Assembly: GCA_041617155.1 (NCBI GenBank)
Contig: JBFJPL010000004.1
Location: 17,706 to 81,705, forward strand
DNA: 64,000 nucleotides
Direction: 5' to 3'
Source: CAMYKD01 sp041617155
Lineage (GTDB): Bacteria; Pseudomonadota; Alphaproteobacteria; Kiloniellales; JAKSDN01
Shown in pieces: positions 28,743-37,510 of the stretch. Under the pieces are notes generated by a model, which worked only from the letters and a program-made list of their open reading frames with translations, did not search any database and was not told the origin of the DNA. The number at the start of each line of letters is the position of its first letter. Position 1 is the stretch's first letter. The position numbers were made by a program, and so were the translations under genes.

Positions 28743-29444
28743 ATGGCTGAAGGTTCCGCAAATGTCGTCACCAGACTGGTCGACCGGGTGTTCCCGCGCA
28801 TGCCGGACTTCTACGGTCTGATGAACGATCAGTGCGATCTCTTGGTGAGCGCGATGCAGGAGTTCGTCGACTACATGCACACCGGCGATTCGGATACCGG
28901 CAAGCGGGTCGCCGGGGTCCTGGAAAAGCAGGGCGACGAGCTGAAGCGGCGCAACCTGCAAATGCTCAACAAGGCCTTCGCCACGCCGATGGACCGCGAG
29001 GAGATCTATCGCGCCATAGAAGGCATCGACCACGTGCTCAACTACGCCAAGACCACGGTGCGCGAAATGGAGGCGTTCGAAGCCGCCCCGGACGGCCACA
29101 CCCTGGAGATGGCCATCCATCTGAAGCAGGGAGCCGAGGCGTTGCGGGCGGGTTTCCGCAAGATCGCCACCGCGCCGGACCAGGCCGAGGCCGACGCCCA
29201 GGCTGCGCGCAAGGCCGAGCGGCAGATCGAGAAGTCCTACCGCCGGGCCCTCGCCGAGCTGTTCAAAGCCGAAGTCTATCATGCCAAGCTGCAGGAACAG
29301 GGCGGCGGCACCGGATCGGACGCTCTGCGCTGCATGACCGAGATCTTGAAACGGCGCGAGATATACCGCCACCTGTCGAACGGCGGCGACCGCCTGGCCC
29401 GTGCGGGACAGACGCTGCACGACATCATCGTTAAGATCGCTTGA
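28743..29444 (+). CDS. DUF47 (PhoU-like) Pit accessory protein
   Basis: 233 residues, all-helical. DUF47 proteins are distant PhoU relatives encoded with Pit transporters and thought to adjust their activity. Features: NVVTRLVDRVFPRMPDFYGL at the start, EGIDHVLNYAKTTVREMEAF in the centre, and KRREIYRHLSNGGDRL near the end. GGAGGAAAATGCC precedes the ATG. The frame extends far upstream of this ATG, but that part is a shadow of pit. Confidence 0.9.
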   Translation: MAEGSANVVTRLVDRVFPRMPDFYGLMNDQCDLLVSAMQEFVDYMHTGDSDTGKRVAGVLEKQGDELKRRNLQMLNKAFATPMDREEIYRAIEGIDHVLNYAKTTVREMEAFEAAPDGHTLEMAIHLKQGAEALRAGFRKIATAPDQAEADAQAARKAERQIEKSYRRALAELFKAEVYHAKLQEQGGGTGSDALRCMTEILKRREIYRHLSNGGDRLARAGQTLHDIIVKIA

Positions 29445-29712
29445 CTCGCGGCGCCGGACGGCCGGCATGACGGAACCGATCGATGGCATCGTCCGGCGGC
29501 CGCAGAAGCCGAATTGCACGCCGGGCGGCAGTATCGAGATGAACGGCAAGGTCGAGCAAGGCGAGACCTTAACAGCGGCCAAGTCAGTTGAGAATCGTGG
29601 GAGCGGGCTCATATCAGAAGTCGGTTGTGTCGCCGTACTTCAGATTCCCGCCGCCGAAGACATGAGCTCGAACTTATCAGGGACAATGCCCGCAGCTGTC
29701 GCGGCCGGCGGG

Positions 29713-30774
29713 TCAAACAAAGGTTAAATCGTTCTCCCCGAGCGGCGCGAAGTGAGCGGCGACGGCCGCCTCGTCGACCTCGGCCAAAGTGGCGGGCCGC
29801 CAGACCGGCTTGCGATCCTTGTCGATCACCGCGGCGCGGATGCCTTCGAGCAGGTCGTGGCCGGCGACGCAGGCCTGGCTCAGGCGGTACTCCATCACCA
29901 TCGCCTGATCGAAGTCGAGCTTGGCGCCTTCGCGAAGCTCCCGGAAGGTCACCTTGAGGCTGGTCGGCGAGCGCGTCAGCAGGCCGGCCCGCGTGGTTTC
30001 GGCCCAGTCGCCGCCTTCGGCTTGCAAGGCCGCCAGGACGGCCTCGACCGAGTCCCGGGAAAAACAGCGGTCGATCGCCGCCCGGTGCGCCGCCAGCGAC
30101 GCTTCGCCGGGGTCGGCGGCCAGAGCGCGGATGACCCTGCCGGCCGCTGCCGGCGCGTCGCCGGACCAATCGGCGCCGGCCAGCGCATCTACCAGATCCG
30201 GCAGGCGAGCACTTTCCAGATAGTGCGTCGCGATGCCCGCGTAGAGGCAGTCGGCGGCCCTGAGGCGCGATCCGGTCAGCCCGAGGAACATGCCCAGGGC
30301 GCCCGGCAGGCGCGGTAGGAAGTAGGAGCCGCCGACGTCCGGGAACAGGCCGATCGAGGTCTCGGGCATGGCGAACAGCGTGTGTTCCGTGACCACGCGG
30401 TGGCTGCCGTGCACCGAGACGCCGACGCCGCCGCCCATGACGATGCCGTCGACCAGCGCGATGTAGGGCTTGGGATAGTGGAAGATCCGGCGGTTCAGGC
30501 GGTACTCGGCCCGGAAGAACTCGGCTGCCATGCGGCGGTCGCCGCGTCCCGAGTCGTAGATCGCGGTCACGTCGCCGCCGGCGCAGAAGGCGCGCTCGCC
30601 CGCCCCCTCGATGATCACGGCGGCGAGCGCCGGGTCCTCGGCCCAGGCGGCGAGCTCGGCATCGAGCTCGCGGCACATCGCCAGGGTCAGCGCGTTGAGC
30701 GCCTTGGGCCGGTTCAGCGTGACCACCGCCACGCGCCCTTGCGTGCGGTACAGAAGTTCAGCCTCGCCGGTCAT
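29713..30774 (-). CDS. 3-hydroxyisobutyryl-CoA hydrolase (crotonase superfamily)
   Basis: 353 residues, the length of HIBCH-type hydrolases rather than simple enoyl-CoA hydratases (~260). Crotonase motifs: NRPKALNALTLAMCRELD, oxyanion hole AFCAGGDVTAIYD, GIVMGGGVGVSVHG, catalytic MPETSIGLFPDVGGSYFLPR. Releases free 3-hydroxyisobutyrate in valine breakdown, the substrate of the mmsB product encoded at 24.3 kb. Downstream of the acyl-CoA dehydrogenase gene by 36 bp. Confidence 0.92.
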   Translation of the reverse strand: MTGEAELLYRTQGRVAVVTLNRPKALNALTLAMCRELDAELAAWAEDPALAAVIIEGAGERAFCAGGDVTAIYDSGRGDRRMAAEFFRAEYRLNRRIFHYPKPYIALVDGIVMGGGVGVSVHGSHRVVTEHTLFAMPETSIGLFPDVGGSYFLPRLPGALGMFLGLTGSRLRAADCLYAGIATHYLESARLPDLVDALAGADWSGDAPAAAGRVIRALAADPGEASLAAHRAAIDRCFSRDSVEAVLAALQAEGGDWAETTRAGLLTRSPTSLKVTFRELREGAKLDFDQAMVMEYRLSQACVAGHDLLEGIRAAVIDKDRKPVWRPATLAEVDEAAVAAHFAPLGENDLTFV

Positions 30775-30810
30775 GGCCGCGTTGAAAACCCTCTTGCCAA
30801 TCGAGTGGGG

Positions 30811-31950
30811 TCATGCGCCCAACAGGCGGCGCGCGATGATCACGCGCATGATCTCGTTGGTGCCCTCGAGGATCTGGTGCACCCGGACGTCGCGCAGATG
30901 GCGCTCGATCGGAAAGTCCCTGAGATAGCCATAGCCGCCGTGCAGCTGCAGAGCCTCGTCGCAGACCCGGAAGCCGGTGTCGGTCGCCAAGCGCTTGGCC
31001 ATGGCGCAGTGCAGCGTCGCCTCGGGATCGCCCCGGTCGAGCGCATCGGCCGCCCGGTAGAGCAGCAGGCGTGCCGCTTCGAGCTCAGTCGCCATGTCGG
31101 CAAACTTGAACTGCAGGGCCTGGAACTCGGCCAGCTTGCGGCCGAACTGCCGGCGGGTCTGCAGGTGATCGCGCGCCGCCTCCAGGCAGGCCCGCGCGCC
31201 GCCCAGCGAACAGGCGCCGATGTTGAGCCGCCCGCCGTCCAGCCCCATCATGGCGATCTTGAAGCCGTCGCCCTCGGCGCCCAGTCGGTTGGCGACCGGC
31301 ACTCTGGCCTGCTCGAAGATGACCATGGCGGTCGGCTGGCTGTTCCAGCCGAGCTTTTGCTCCTGCTTGCCGAACGAGAGGCCGGCCGTGTCCTTGGACA
31401 CCACAAGGGTCGAGATGCCCTTGGCCCCATCATCCCCGGTGCGGCACATGACCACGTAGACGTCGCTGCGCCCCCCGCCGGAGATGAAGGCCTTGGTGCC
31501 GTCGAGCACGTAGGCGTCGCCGTCCAGCCGCGCCCGGCACTTGAGCGCCGCGGCATCGGAGCCGGCGCCCGGCTCGGTCAGACAATAGCTGGCGAAGTGT
31601 TCCATGGTCATGAGCCGCGGCAGGTAGGCCCGGCGCTGATCGTCGCTGCCGAAGCGGTCGACCATCCAGGCCGCCATGTTGTGGATCGAGATGTAGGCCG
31701 CGGTCGAGGTGCAGCCGGCGGCGAGCTCCTCGAAGATGATCGCGGCGTCCAGGCGCGAGAGCGCCGAGCCGCCGACGTCGTCGCGGCAGGTGATGCCGCC
31801 AAAGCCGAGCGCCGCCGCCTTGCCGAGCGTCTCTTCCGGGAAGATCTTCTCGACGTCCCAGCGCGCGGCGTGGGGCGCCATCTCCTTGACGGCGAAATCG
31901 CGCGCCATGTCCCGGAAGGCGCGCTGTTCCTCGGAAAGCTCGAAATCCAT
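30811..31950 (-). CDS. Acyl-CoA dehydrogenase, probably isobutyryl-CoA specific
   Basis: 379 residues, FAD enzyme. Motifs: YCLTEPGAGSDAAALKCRA, AFISGGGRSDVYVVMCRT, LQLHGGYGYLRDFPIERHLR and the catalytic glutamate in VHQILEGTNEIMRVIIARRL. The pairing with 3-hydroxyisobutyryl-CoA hydrolase points to isobutyryl-CoA (valine pathway) as substrate; this is inference from context. ATG 31950 fits the family start. Confidence 0.88.
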   Translation of the reverse strand: MDFELSEEQRAFRDMARDFAVKEMAPHAARWDVEKIFPEETLGKAAALGFGGITCRDDVGGSALSRLDAAIIFEELAAGCTSTAAYISIHNMAAWMVDRFGSDDQRRAYLPRLMTMEHFASYCLTEPGAGSDAAALKCRARLDGDAYVLDGTKAFISGGGRSDVYVVMCRTGDDGAKGISTLVVSKDTAGLSFGKQEQKLGWNSQPTAMVIFEQARVPVANRLGAEGDGFKIAMMGLDGGRLNIGACSLGGARACLEAARDHLQTRRQFGRKLAEFQALQFKFADMATELEAARLLLYRAADALDRGDPEATLHCAMAKRLATDTGFRVCDEALQLHGGYGYLRDFPIERHLRDVRVHQILEGTNEIMRVIIARRLLGA

Positions 31951-32091
31951 GGCGCGTGGTGTCTCGGTGGCGAGTTTTGTGCCTCGGATCATAGGCCCCG
32001 GCGGCTGGCTGTCAACGCGACGCGGCGACGCCGCCGGGCCTGAACCTCGACGGCGCCGCGTCCCCCGTGTCCCGTGTCGCTCCGAGGCCGG

Positions 32092-32505
32092 TCAGGCCCC
32101 GGCGTGCTCCATGACCCGGTCCATCGGGTCGTCCTTGGCCATGCGCGGCTTGTGCGCCTTCCTCCGCATCACCTCGTGGCGGATCTTCGAGATCACGTAC
32201 ATGTTGAAGAAGTGCATGGCGCCCAGAACGATGACCACCAGCCCGACCTTTGTACTGAGGAACTCCATGGCCTCCCGAAGGTCGAGCGGCTTGTCGCCGT
32301 ATTTGAGCGCTAGGGTCACGTAGCCGACGTTGATCAGGTAGAAGCCGACCACCAGTAGGTGATTGACCGAGTCGGCCAGCGGCTCGTTGCCGCCGAAACT
32401 GTCGACCAGAAAGATCCGGCCATTGGTCGACAGGGTCCGCGCGACCCAGATGGTCATGGCGACACTGATCGCCAAGTAGACAATGTAGGTGCCGATGATA
32501 AGCAT
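32092..32505 (-). CDS. Small membrane protein of the GbsR-type unit, function unknown
   Basis: 137 residues with three predicted membrane segments: LIIGTYIVYLAISVAMTIWV, SVNHLLVVGFYLINVGYVTL and VGLVVIVLGAMHFFNMYVI. A basic and acidic tail faces the cytoplasm (RHEVMRRKAHKPRMAKDD). AAGGAGAT before ATG 32505 is a strong ribosome site. It follows the GbsR-type gene by 90 bp, and that gap holds an operator matching the one at the regulator's own start. Not assigned to any family. Confidence 0.75.
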   Translation of the reverse strand: MLIIGTYIVYLAISVAMTIWVARTLSTNGRIFLVDSFGGNEPLADSVNHLLVVGFYLINVGYVTLALKYGDKPLDLREAMEFLSTKVGLVVIVLGAMHFFNMYVISKIRHEVMRRKAHKPRMAKDDPMDRVMEHAGA

Positions 32506-32556
32506 CGAAATCTCCTTTCCCTTTGCCGTGGACGACAGTTTCATTTCTATTCGTCT

Positions 32557-32574
32557 TTTCTGTATCAAAAGAAA
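32557..32574. promoter_or_regulatory. Second operator-like palindrome of the GbsR-type unit
   Basis: TTTCTGT-ATCA-AAAGAAA has the same 7-4-7 layout as TTTCTGT-CATT-ACAGAAA at 33132-33149. It lies in the gap before the small membrane protein gene. The shared half-site TTTCTGT and spacing suggest one protein binds both. Confidence 0.6.
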
Positions 32575-32595
32575 TTTTTCATCAAAAAAAAGCCC

Positions 32596-33141
32596 TCAGC
32601 CGGAGACGAACTTGGCGACCTTGCCGCCCAGCTTCATCAGCGCGATCAGGGTCGATTTCGGCAGGCCCCTGACCTGCTGGTACCAGGTGGTCAGCGTATC
32701 GATGAAGTCCAGCATGCGCTCGATGCGCGCCTTGATCTCCGGGTCCGTCTGACCGTCGTTCTCCGCCTCCGCTACGCAGTCGCGCAGCATCTTCAGGGTC
32801 GGGTCGATCTCCCGCCGCTTGCGACCCTCGACGATCAGCATGAGCATCTCCCAGGTGTCCTCCAGCGCCTTGAAATGGTCGCGCCGGTCGCCCAGCACAT
32901 GGGTCCGTTCGATCAGACCCCAGCTCTGCAGCTCCTTCAGGCTGTTGCTGACGTTGGAGCGGGCGATCGACAGCGTCTCGGCGATCTCCTCCGCGGCCAT
33001 GGGCCTCGGCGAGAGGTAGAGCAGCGCGTGGATCTGCGCGACCGAACGGTTGACCCCCCAGCGCTTGCCCATCTCGCCCCAATGGAGCACATAGCGCTTG
33101 ACGGCCGGTGTCAGCCGAAATTTTTCATCTATTTCTGTCAT
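32596..33141 (-). CDS. GbsR/MarR-type transcriptional regulator
   Basis: 181 residues. Winged helix near residues 20-95: GEMGKRWGVNRSVAQIHALL, EEIAETLSIARSNVSNSLKE, LQSWGLIERTHVLGDRRDHF. The long helical C-terminus is typical of GbsR-like repressors, which in Bacillus respond to choline. A palindrome covers its start codon, and a strong promoter lies just upstream, so autorepression is likely. The effector is unknown; no choline genes are adjacent. Confidence 0.88.
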   Translation of the reverse strand: MTEIDEKFRLTPAVKRYVLHWGEMGKRWGVNRSVAQIHALLYLSPRPMAAEEIAETLSIARSNVSNSLKELQSWGLIERTHVLGDRRDHFKALEDTWEMLMLIVEGRKRREIDPTLKMLRDCVAEAENDGQTDPEIKARIERMLDFIDTLTTWYQQVRGLPKSTLIALMKLGGKVAKFVSG

Positions 33142-33149
33142 TACAGAAA
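33132..33149. promoter_or_regulatory. Operator-like palindrome over the GbsR-type start codon
   Basis: TTTCTGT-CATT-ACAGAAA, an 18-bp palindrome with 7-bp arms. The regulator's start codon is at 33141-33139 inside it, and the -10 box ends at 33151. A repressor bound here would cover the transcription start. It matches the site at 32557-32574. Confidence 0.65.
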
Positions 33150-33150
33150 G

Positions 33151-33179
33151 AATATAATATTTGGATTCTCGCTTGTCAA
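33151..33179 (-). promoter_or_regulatory. Strong sigma70-like promoter of the GbsR-type gene
   Basis: On the minus strand, TTGACA (33179-33174), a 17-bp spacer and TATATT (33156-33151). The predicted transcription start falls within a few bases of the ATG at 33141, so the mRNA may be nearly leaderless. Confidence 0.75.
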
Positions 33180-33209
33180 GCGGCGGGCTTTATCTGCCGC
33201 TTGACAAGC
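33171..33209. repeat. 14-bp perfect inverted repeat over the -35 box
   Basis: GCTTGTCAAGCGGC (33171-33184) and GCCGCTTGACAAGC (33196-33209) are perfect inverses around an 11-nt centre. Each arm contains a TTGACA, one serving as the -35 of the minus-strand promoter. The plus-facing TTGACA has no good -10. Confidence 0.7.
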
Positions 33210-33398
33210 GGGGTTCCGGTCGTGTCTTCTTATCCCAAGCGCCGATTTGAAGCTTAGCTTGCGGGCGCTCTAAAAATGCGGCTAAAGCGAGCGGAAAAAC
33301 CGCCCGGCAGAGCCGCGGCGGTTGTTTTTTTTGGCCTGGACCGGCCCTCGGGACGCCGCCTGAACGGACAGCAACCAGAAGCAAGAGGGAGCAGAACC

Positions 33399-33929
33399 AT
33401 GACGCAGAGCTACAAGGAACTGGTCGAAGCCACCCGCCAGGCGCTCGGCGCGGACTCGGCCCAGGCGCTGGCCAGTTTTACCGTGGAAAGCCGCCAGGCC
33501 GAAGGCCTGCGCAGCGAGGTCGCGTTGCGCGATTTCAGGCTCACGGTCGACGAGCCCGAGGCGCTGGGCGGCACCGACCAGGGTCCGAACCCGGTCGAGC
33601 TGGTGCTGGCGGCGCTCGCCACCTGTCAGGAGATCACCTACCGCCTCTACGCCGACCACCTGGGCATTCCGCTCGACGGGGTCTCGGTCACGCTCACCGG
33701 CGACCTCGACCTGCGCGGCTTCTTCGCGGTCGACGAGGCGGTGCGCCCGGGCTTCCAGGCGATCCGCGGCGAGGTGAAGCTGGAGAGCACCGCCGGACCG
33801 GAGCAGCTGGCGCGGCTCAAGGAGGCGGTCGACCGGCACTGTCCGGTGCTCGATATCCTCGGCCGGGCGACCCCGGTCAGTCTCGAGTTCGCCGGCCGGG
33901 AAACGCCGCAACCGGCGGCCGCCGAATAG
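33399..33929 (+). CDS. OsmC-family protein
   Basis: 176 residues. OsmC/Ohr fold, thiol-dependent peroxide-detoxifying family. The two family cysteines are in ALATCQEITYRLYADHLGI and VDRHCPVLDILGRATPV. The conserved QGPNPVELVLAALATC region is present. ATG 33399 has AGAGGGAG upstream. Divergent from the GbsR-type gene. The substrate of this subgroup is not known. Confidence 0.9.
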   Translation: MTQSYKELVEATRQALGADSAQALASFTVESRQAEGLRSEVALRDFRLTVDEPEALGGTDQGPNPVELVLAALATCQEITYRLYADHLGIPLDGVSVTLTGDLDLRGFFAVDEAVRPGFQAIRGEVKLESTAGPEQLARLKEAVDRHCPVLDILGRATPVSLEFAGRETPQPAAAE

Positions 33930-34087
33930 AGGACCCCGGCGGCCGGGCGCGAGTCATGAAGCCGTAACCGGCGCCCGACCGCCGAACTGATGCAATCGAC
34001 ATGTAGTGGACGGGACCCTCTCCCGGCGCTATTGGTGCGAGACTTTGCCCTAGTTACCTCGATCACCGCGCGGAAAAGCCATCGGCC

Positions 34088-35035
34088 ATGCCCATCAAGA
34101 TACCCAACGATCTGCCGGCCCGGCGCGTCCTCGAGCAGGAGGGCGTCGAGATCATCAGCGAGACCGACGCGATCCGTCAGGACATCCGTCCGATGCGAAT
34201 CGCGCTGCTCAACCTGATGCCCGACAAGATCCGCACCGAGACCCAGATCGCGCGCCTGGCCGGGAGCACCCCGCTGCAGGTCGAAATGACTCTGCTGAAG
34301 ACCGGGTCCTACAAGTCGCGGAACACGCCCGAGCCGCACCTGATCGCCTTCTACAAGACCTGGGACCAGGTCCGGGAGGAGAAGTTCGACGGCCTCATCG
34401 TGACCGGCGCGCCGATCGAGACCATGCCCTTCGAGGCGGTCGACTATTGGCCGGAACTGACCACCATCTTCGACTGGGCGCAGAGCCACGTGTTCCGCAA
34501 CTTCTACATCTGCTGGGGCGCCCAGGCGGCGCTCCATCACTTCCACGGCGTGCCCAAGCATCAGCTCGACGCCAAGATGTTCGGCGTGTTCAGGCATCGC
34601 ATCACCAAGCCGAACGTCAGCCTGCTGCAAGGCTTCAACGACGAGTTCTCGATTCCCGTCTCGCGTCACACCGAGGTCCGTACCGAGGACATCCCGGAGA
34701 AACCCGGGCTCGACATCCTCGCCGTCTCGCAGGAATCGGGCCTCTGCCTGATGCAGGACATCCCGCACCGCTCGATCTACATGTTCAACCACCTGGAATA
34801 CGACGCCGACACCCTGAAGGGCGAATACGAACGGGACCTCGCGGCCGGCGCGGAAATCCAGCTGCCCAGGAACTATTTTCCGGACGACGACCCCAGCCGG
34901 CCGCCGATCAACCGGTGGCGCTCCTACGCCCACCTGCTGTTCTGGAACTGGATCAACGAGATCTACCAGGGCACGCCCTACGACATCTCCCAGATCGGCC
35001 AAGACGCAGTCCCGACCCTGGCCGCCGCGGATTGA
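34088..35035 (+). CDS. metA: Homoserine O-acyltransferase MetA, probably acetyl-CoA specific
   Basis: First committed methionine step, activating homoserine. 315 residues. Opens MPIKIPNDLPARRVLEQEGV; nucleophile Cys142 in FYICWGAQAAL; later HRSIYMFNHLEYDADTL. Residue 111 is glutamate (TGAPIETMPFE), whereas succinyl-CoA enzymes such as E. coli have glycine there; published work on this family ties glutamate to acetyl-CoA. I therefore favour homoserine O-acetyltransferase (MetAA). No SAM riboswitch is recognised in the 158 bp upstream. Confidence 0.93.
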   Translation: MPIKIPNDLPARRVLEQEGVEIISETDAIRQDIRPMRIALLNLMPDKIRTETQIARLAGSTPLQVEMTLLKTGSYKSRNTPEPHLIAFYKTWDQVREEKFDGLIVTGAPIETMPFEAVDYWPELTTIFDWAQSHVFRNFYICWGAQAALHHFHGVPKHQLDAKMFGVFRHRITKPNVSLLQGFNDEFSIPVSRHTEVRTEDIPEKPGLDILAVSQESGLCLMQDIPHRSIYMFNHLEYDADTLKGEYERDLAAGAEIQLPRNYFPDDDPSRPPINRWRSYAHLLFWNWINEIYQGTPYDISQIGQDAVPTLAAAD

Positions 35036-35116
35036 GCTGGCCGGCCGCTGGTTGCCCGGGTAGGGCCGGCCTGCTATAGCATCGGGCGTTGCCCCGAGAC
35101 ACCGGGAGTGAGAGCC

Positions 35117-36181
35117 ATGGCACGCCCCAAAGCCACGCAAAACCCCTTCCTGCGCAGCGTGTCCGACGCGCCGGTGGCTCGCGCGCCGGAAGCCTTGGGC
35201 GCCTACCCGCAGGTGCGCATGCGGCGCAACCGGAGCGACGCCTGGAGCCGGCGCCTGGTGGCCGAAGCGCGGCTTTCGGCCGACGACTTCATCTGGCCGG
35301 TCTTCGTGCAGCAACCTCCGGGCGAGACGCCGATCGAGTCCATGCCGGGGATCGTGCGCTATGGCCTCGACCGCGTGGTCGACGTTGTCGGGCGCGCCCA
35401 CGAACTGGGCATCCCGGCGGTCGCGGTCTTTCCCTACCTCGACGATGCCGTGAAGACGGCGGATTGCGCCGAGGCCTACAACCCCGACAACCTGGTGTGC
35501 CGGGCGATCCGCTTGCTCAAGGAGCAGCTACCGGAGACCGGTCTGTTCTGCGACGTGGCGCTCGATCCCTTTAACAGCCTGGGCCACGACGGCCTTGTCC
35601 AGGACGGCCGTATCCTCAACGACGAGTCGGTCGAGGTGCTGGTCAAGCAGGCCCTGGTCCAGGCCGAGGCCGGCTGCGACGTGGTCGCGCCTTCGGACAT
35701 GATGGACGGGCGGGTCGGAGCGATCCGCGGCGCGCTCGACCAGGCCGGATTCCAGGGGGTCAAGATTTGCGCCTATTCGGCCAAGTACGCCTCGGCCTTC
35801 TACGATCCCTTCCGCGAGGCGGTCGGCTCCGGCGGCGCCCTGGTCGGCGACAAGAAGAGCTACCAGATGGACCCGGCCAATTCCGACGAAGCGTTGCGCG
35901 AGGTCGCGCTCGACCTGCAGGAAGGCGCCGACATGGTCATGGTCAAGCCGGGCCTGCCCTATCTGGACGTAGTGCGCCGCGTCAAGGACACCTTCGCCGT
36001 GCCGACGCTGGCCTACCACGTCAGCGGCGAATACGCGATGTTGAAGGCCGCCGCGGCCCAGGGCTGGCTGGACAACGACAAAGCCGTGACGGAATGCCTG
36101 ATCGCCTTCAAGCGCGCCGGCGCCGATGCCGTCCTGACCTATGCGGCGCTGGAAGCCGCGGAGCGTCTGAAGACCGGTTGA
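35117..36181 (+). CDS. hemB: Porphobilinogen synthase (delta-aminolevulinate dehydratase)
   Basis: Condenses two 5-aminolevulinates to porphobilinogen in heme synthesis. 354 residues. Active-site lysines lie in VKICAYSAKYASAFYDPFR and ADMVMVKPGLPYLDVVRRV. Conserved QMDPANSDEALREV is present. An in-frame GTG at 35108 is a possible alternative start, but ATG 35117 gives better spacing from GGGAGTGAG. Confidence 0.96.
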   Translation: MARPKATQNPFLRSVSDAPVARAPEALGAYPQVRMRRNRSDAWSRRLVAEARLSADDFIWPVFVQQPPGETPIESMPGIVRYGLDRVVDVVGRAHELGIPAVAVFPYLDDAVKTADCAEAYNPDNLVCRAIRLLKEQLPETGLFCDVALDPFNSLGHDGLVQDGRILNDESVEVLVKQALVQAEAGCDVVAPSDMMDGRVGAIRGALDQAGFQGVKICAYSAKYASAFYDPFREAVGSGGALVGDKKSYQMDPANSDEALREVALDLQEGADMVMVKPGLPYLDVVRRVKDTFAVPTLAYHVSGEYAMLKAAAAQGWLDNDKAVTECLIAFKRAGADAVLTYAALEAAERLKTG

Positions 36182-36191
36182 GCGGCCCGGC

Positions 36192-37298
36192 GTGACCCTG
36201 GCCCCCTTCAAGATCGAGCGCTATTTCGCCGAGCACGAGTTCTCGACTCGCTATCTCCTGTCCAGCAGCGACTGCGAAGCCATGACCATCGCCGAGCTGC
36301 TGGCCTACGAGGACGGATCGGAGCGGGCTTTCCGGGACCACTGGCTGGGCTACACGGAAAGCCAGGGCGCCCCCGAACTGCGCCGGGCGATCGCCGGACT
36401 CTACGACAGCATCACCGAGCGCGACGTGCTGGTGCACGCCGGCGCGGAGGAAGGCATTTTCGCCTTCATGAACGTCGCCCTGGCGCCCGGCGACCACGCC
36501 GTCGTGCACGCGCCCTGCTACCAGTCGCTGAAGGAGGTGGCGCGCGGCCGGGGCGTCGAGGTGACCGACTGGAGCGCCAACCCGGACGACGCCTGGTCGC
36601 TCGACCCAAACGATCTGGCCCGCGCGATCAAGCCCAACACCAAGGCGCTGGTGCTGAACTGCCCGCACAATCCGACGGGCTACCTCCTGCCGCGCGACCG
36701 GCTCGATGCGGTGGTCGAGGTCGCCCGACGCCACGGCCTCACCCTCTTCTGCGACGAGGTCTACCGCGAACTGGAGCACGACCCGGCCGACCGACTGCCG
36801 GCGGCTTGCGATCTCTACGAGCGGGCGGTATCGCTAGGCGTGCTGTCGAAGACCTACGGCCTGCCCGGTTTGCGCATCGGCTGGATCGCCACGCGCGACC
36901 GGGCTCTTTACGCCCGTATCGCCGCCTTCAAGGACTACTTGACCATTTGCAACAGTGCGCCCAGCGAGTTCCTGGCACGGATCGCGCTCGCCCATCGAAC
37001 GACGGTCGCCGAACGCAACCGGCGGATCGTACTCGACAACCTCGAGGTGCTCGACGAATTCTTCGCGCGTCACGTCAACCGTTTCGTCTGGCACCGACCG
37101 AAGGCGGGACCGATCGCCTTTCCGGCGCTGCTCGATGGCGGGGCCGAAGCCTTCTGTCGCAAGGCGCTCGAGCAGGCCCAGGTCCTGCTGCTGCCGAGCA
37201 CCGTCTACGACGCGGGTGACCGACACTTCCGGATCGGTTTTGGCCGGCGCAACCTGCCGCAAGCCGTGGCACAGCTCGAGCGCCACCTGACAGGCTGA
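36192..37298 (+). CDS. PLP-dependent aminotransferase, class I/II
   Basis: 368 residues. Fold type I: substrate loop LNCPHNPTGYLLPRDRL, aspartate in GLTLFCDEVYRELEH, PLP lysine in LGVLSKTYGLPGLRIGWIA, C-terminal arginine in DRHFRIGFGRRNLP. Closest in layout to small aspartate/methionine-type transaminases. The GTG start at 36192 lies 10 bp after hemB. Amino-donor specificity cannot be read from sequence. Confidence 0.88.
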   Translation: MTLAPFKIERYFAEHEFSTRYLLSSSDCEAMTIAELLAYEDGSERAFRDHWLGYTESQGAPELRRAIAGLYDSITERDVLVHAGAEEGIFAFMNVALAPGDHAVVHAPCYQSLKEVARGRGVEVTDWSANPDDAWSLDPNDLARAIKPNTKALVLNCPHNPTGYLLPRDRLDAVVEVARRHGLTLFCDEVYRELEHDPADRLPAACDLYERAVSLGVLSKTYGLPGLRIGWIATRDRALYARIAAFKDYLTICNSAPSEFLARIALAHRTTVAERNRRIVLDNLEVLDEFFARHVNRFVWHRPKAGPIAFPALLDGGAEAFCRKALEQAQVLLLPSTVYDAGDRHFRIGFGRRNLPQAVAQLERHLTG

Positions 37299-37510
37299 AA
37301 ATCCCGGCAAAGGGTCTCCTCCAGGCTGGATTCGCACCCGGCCGTCCAATATGCTTTTTCGTGGTCATTGGCGAATCCCGCACCGTGACCATATGAATTT
37401 CGTACGCGCTCACTTACGTACCTAGTTGACACCTTGCGACCCTTGGGTCTCCGGTCGCAACAATGGCCCGCAACGGCTGCTCTTTGCTCTGACCAGAATG
37501 GAGGTTAGCG

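Noticed and set aside
29445..29712. Possible small gene between the DUF47 and hydrolase genes
   Set aside because: A 108-codon plus-strand frame exists but has no motif, and its start lies inside the DUF47 gene.
33930..34087. SAM-II riboswitch before metA, as seen in other alphaproteobacteria
   Set aside because: No pseudoknot pattern or conserved SAM-II core could be found by eye in the 158 bp.
37426..37431. TTGACA before the peroxiredoxin gene as a promoter -35 box
   Set aside because: No acceptable -10 box at 15-19 bp; the sequence there is GC-rich.
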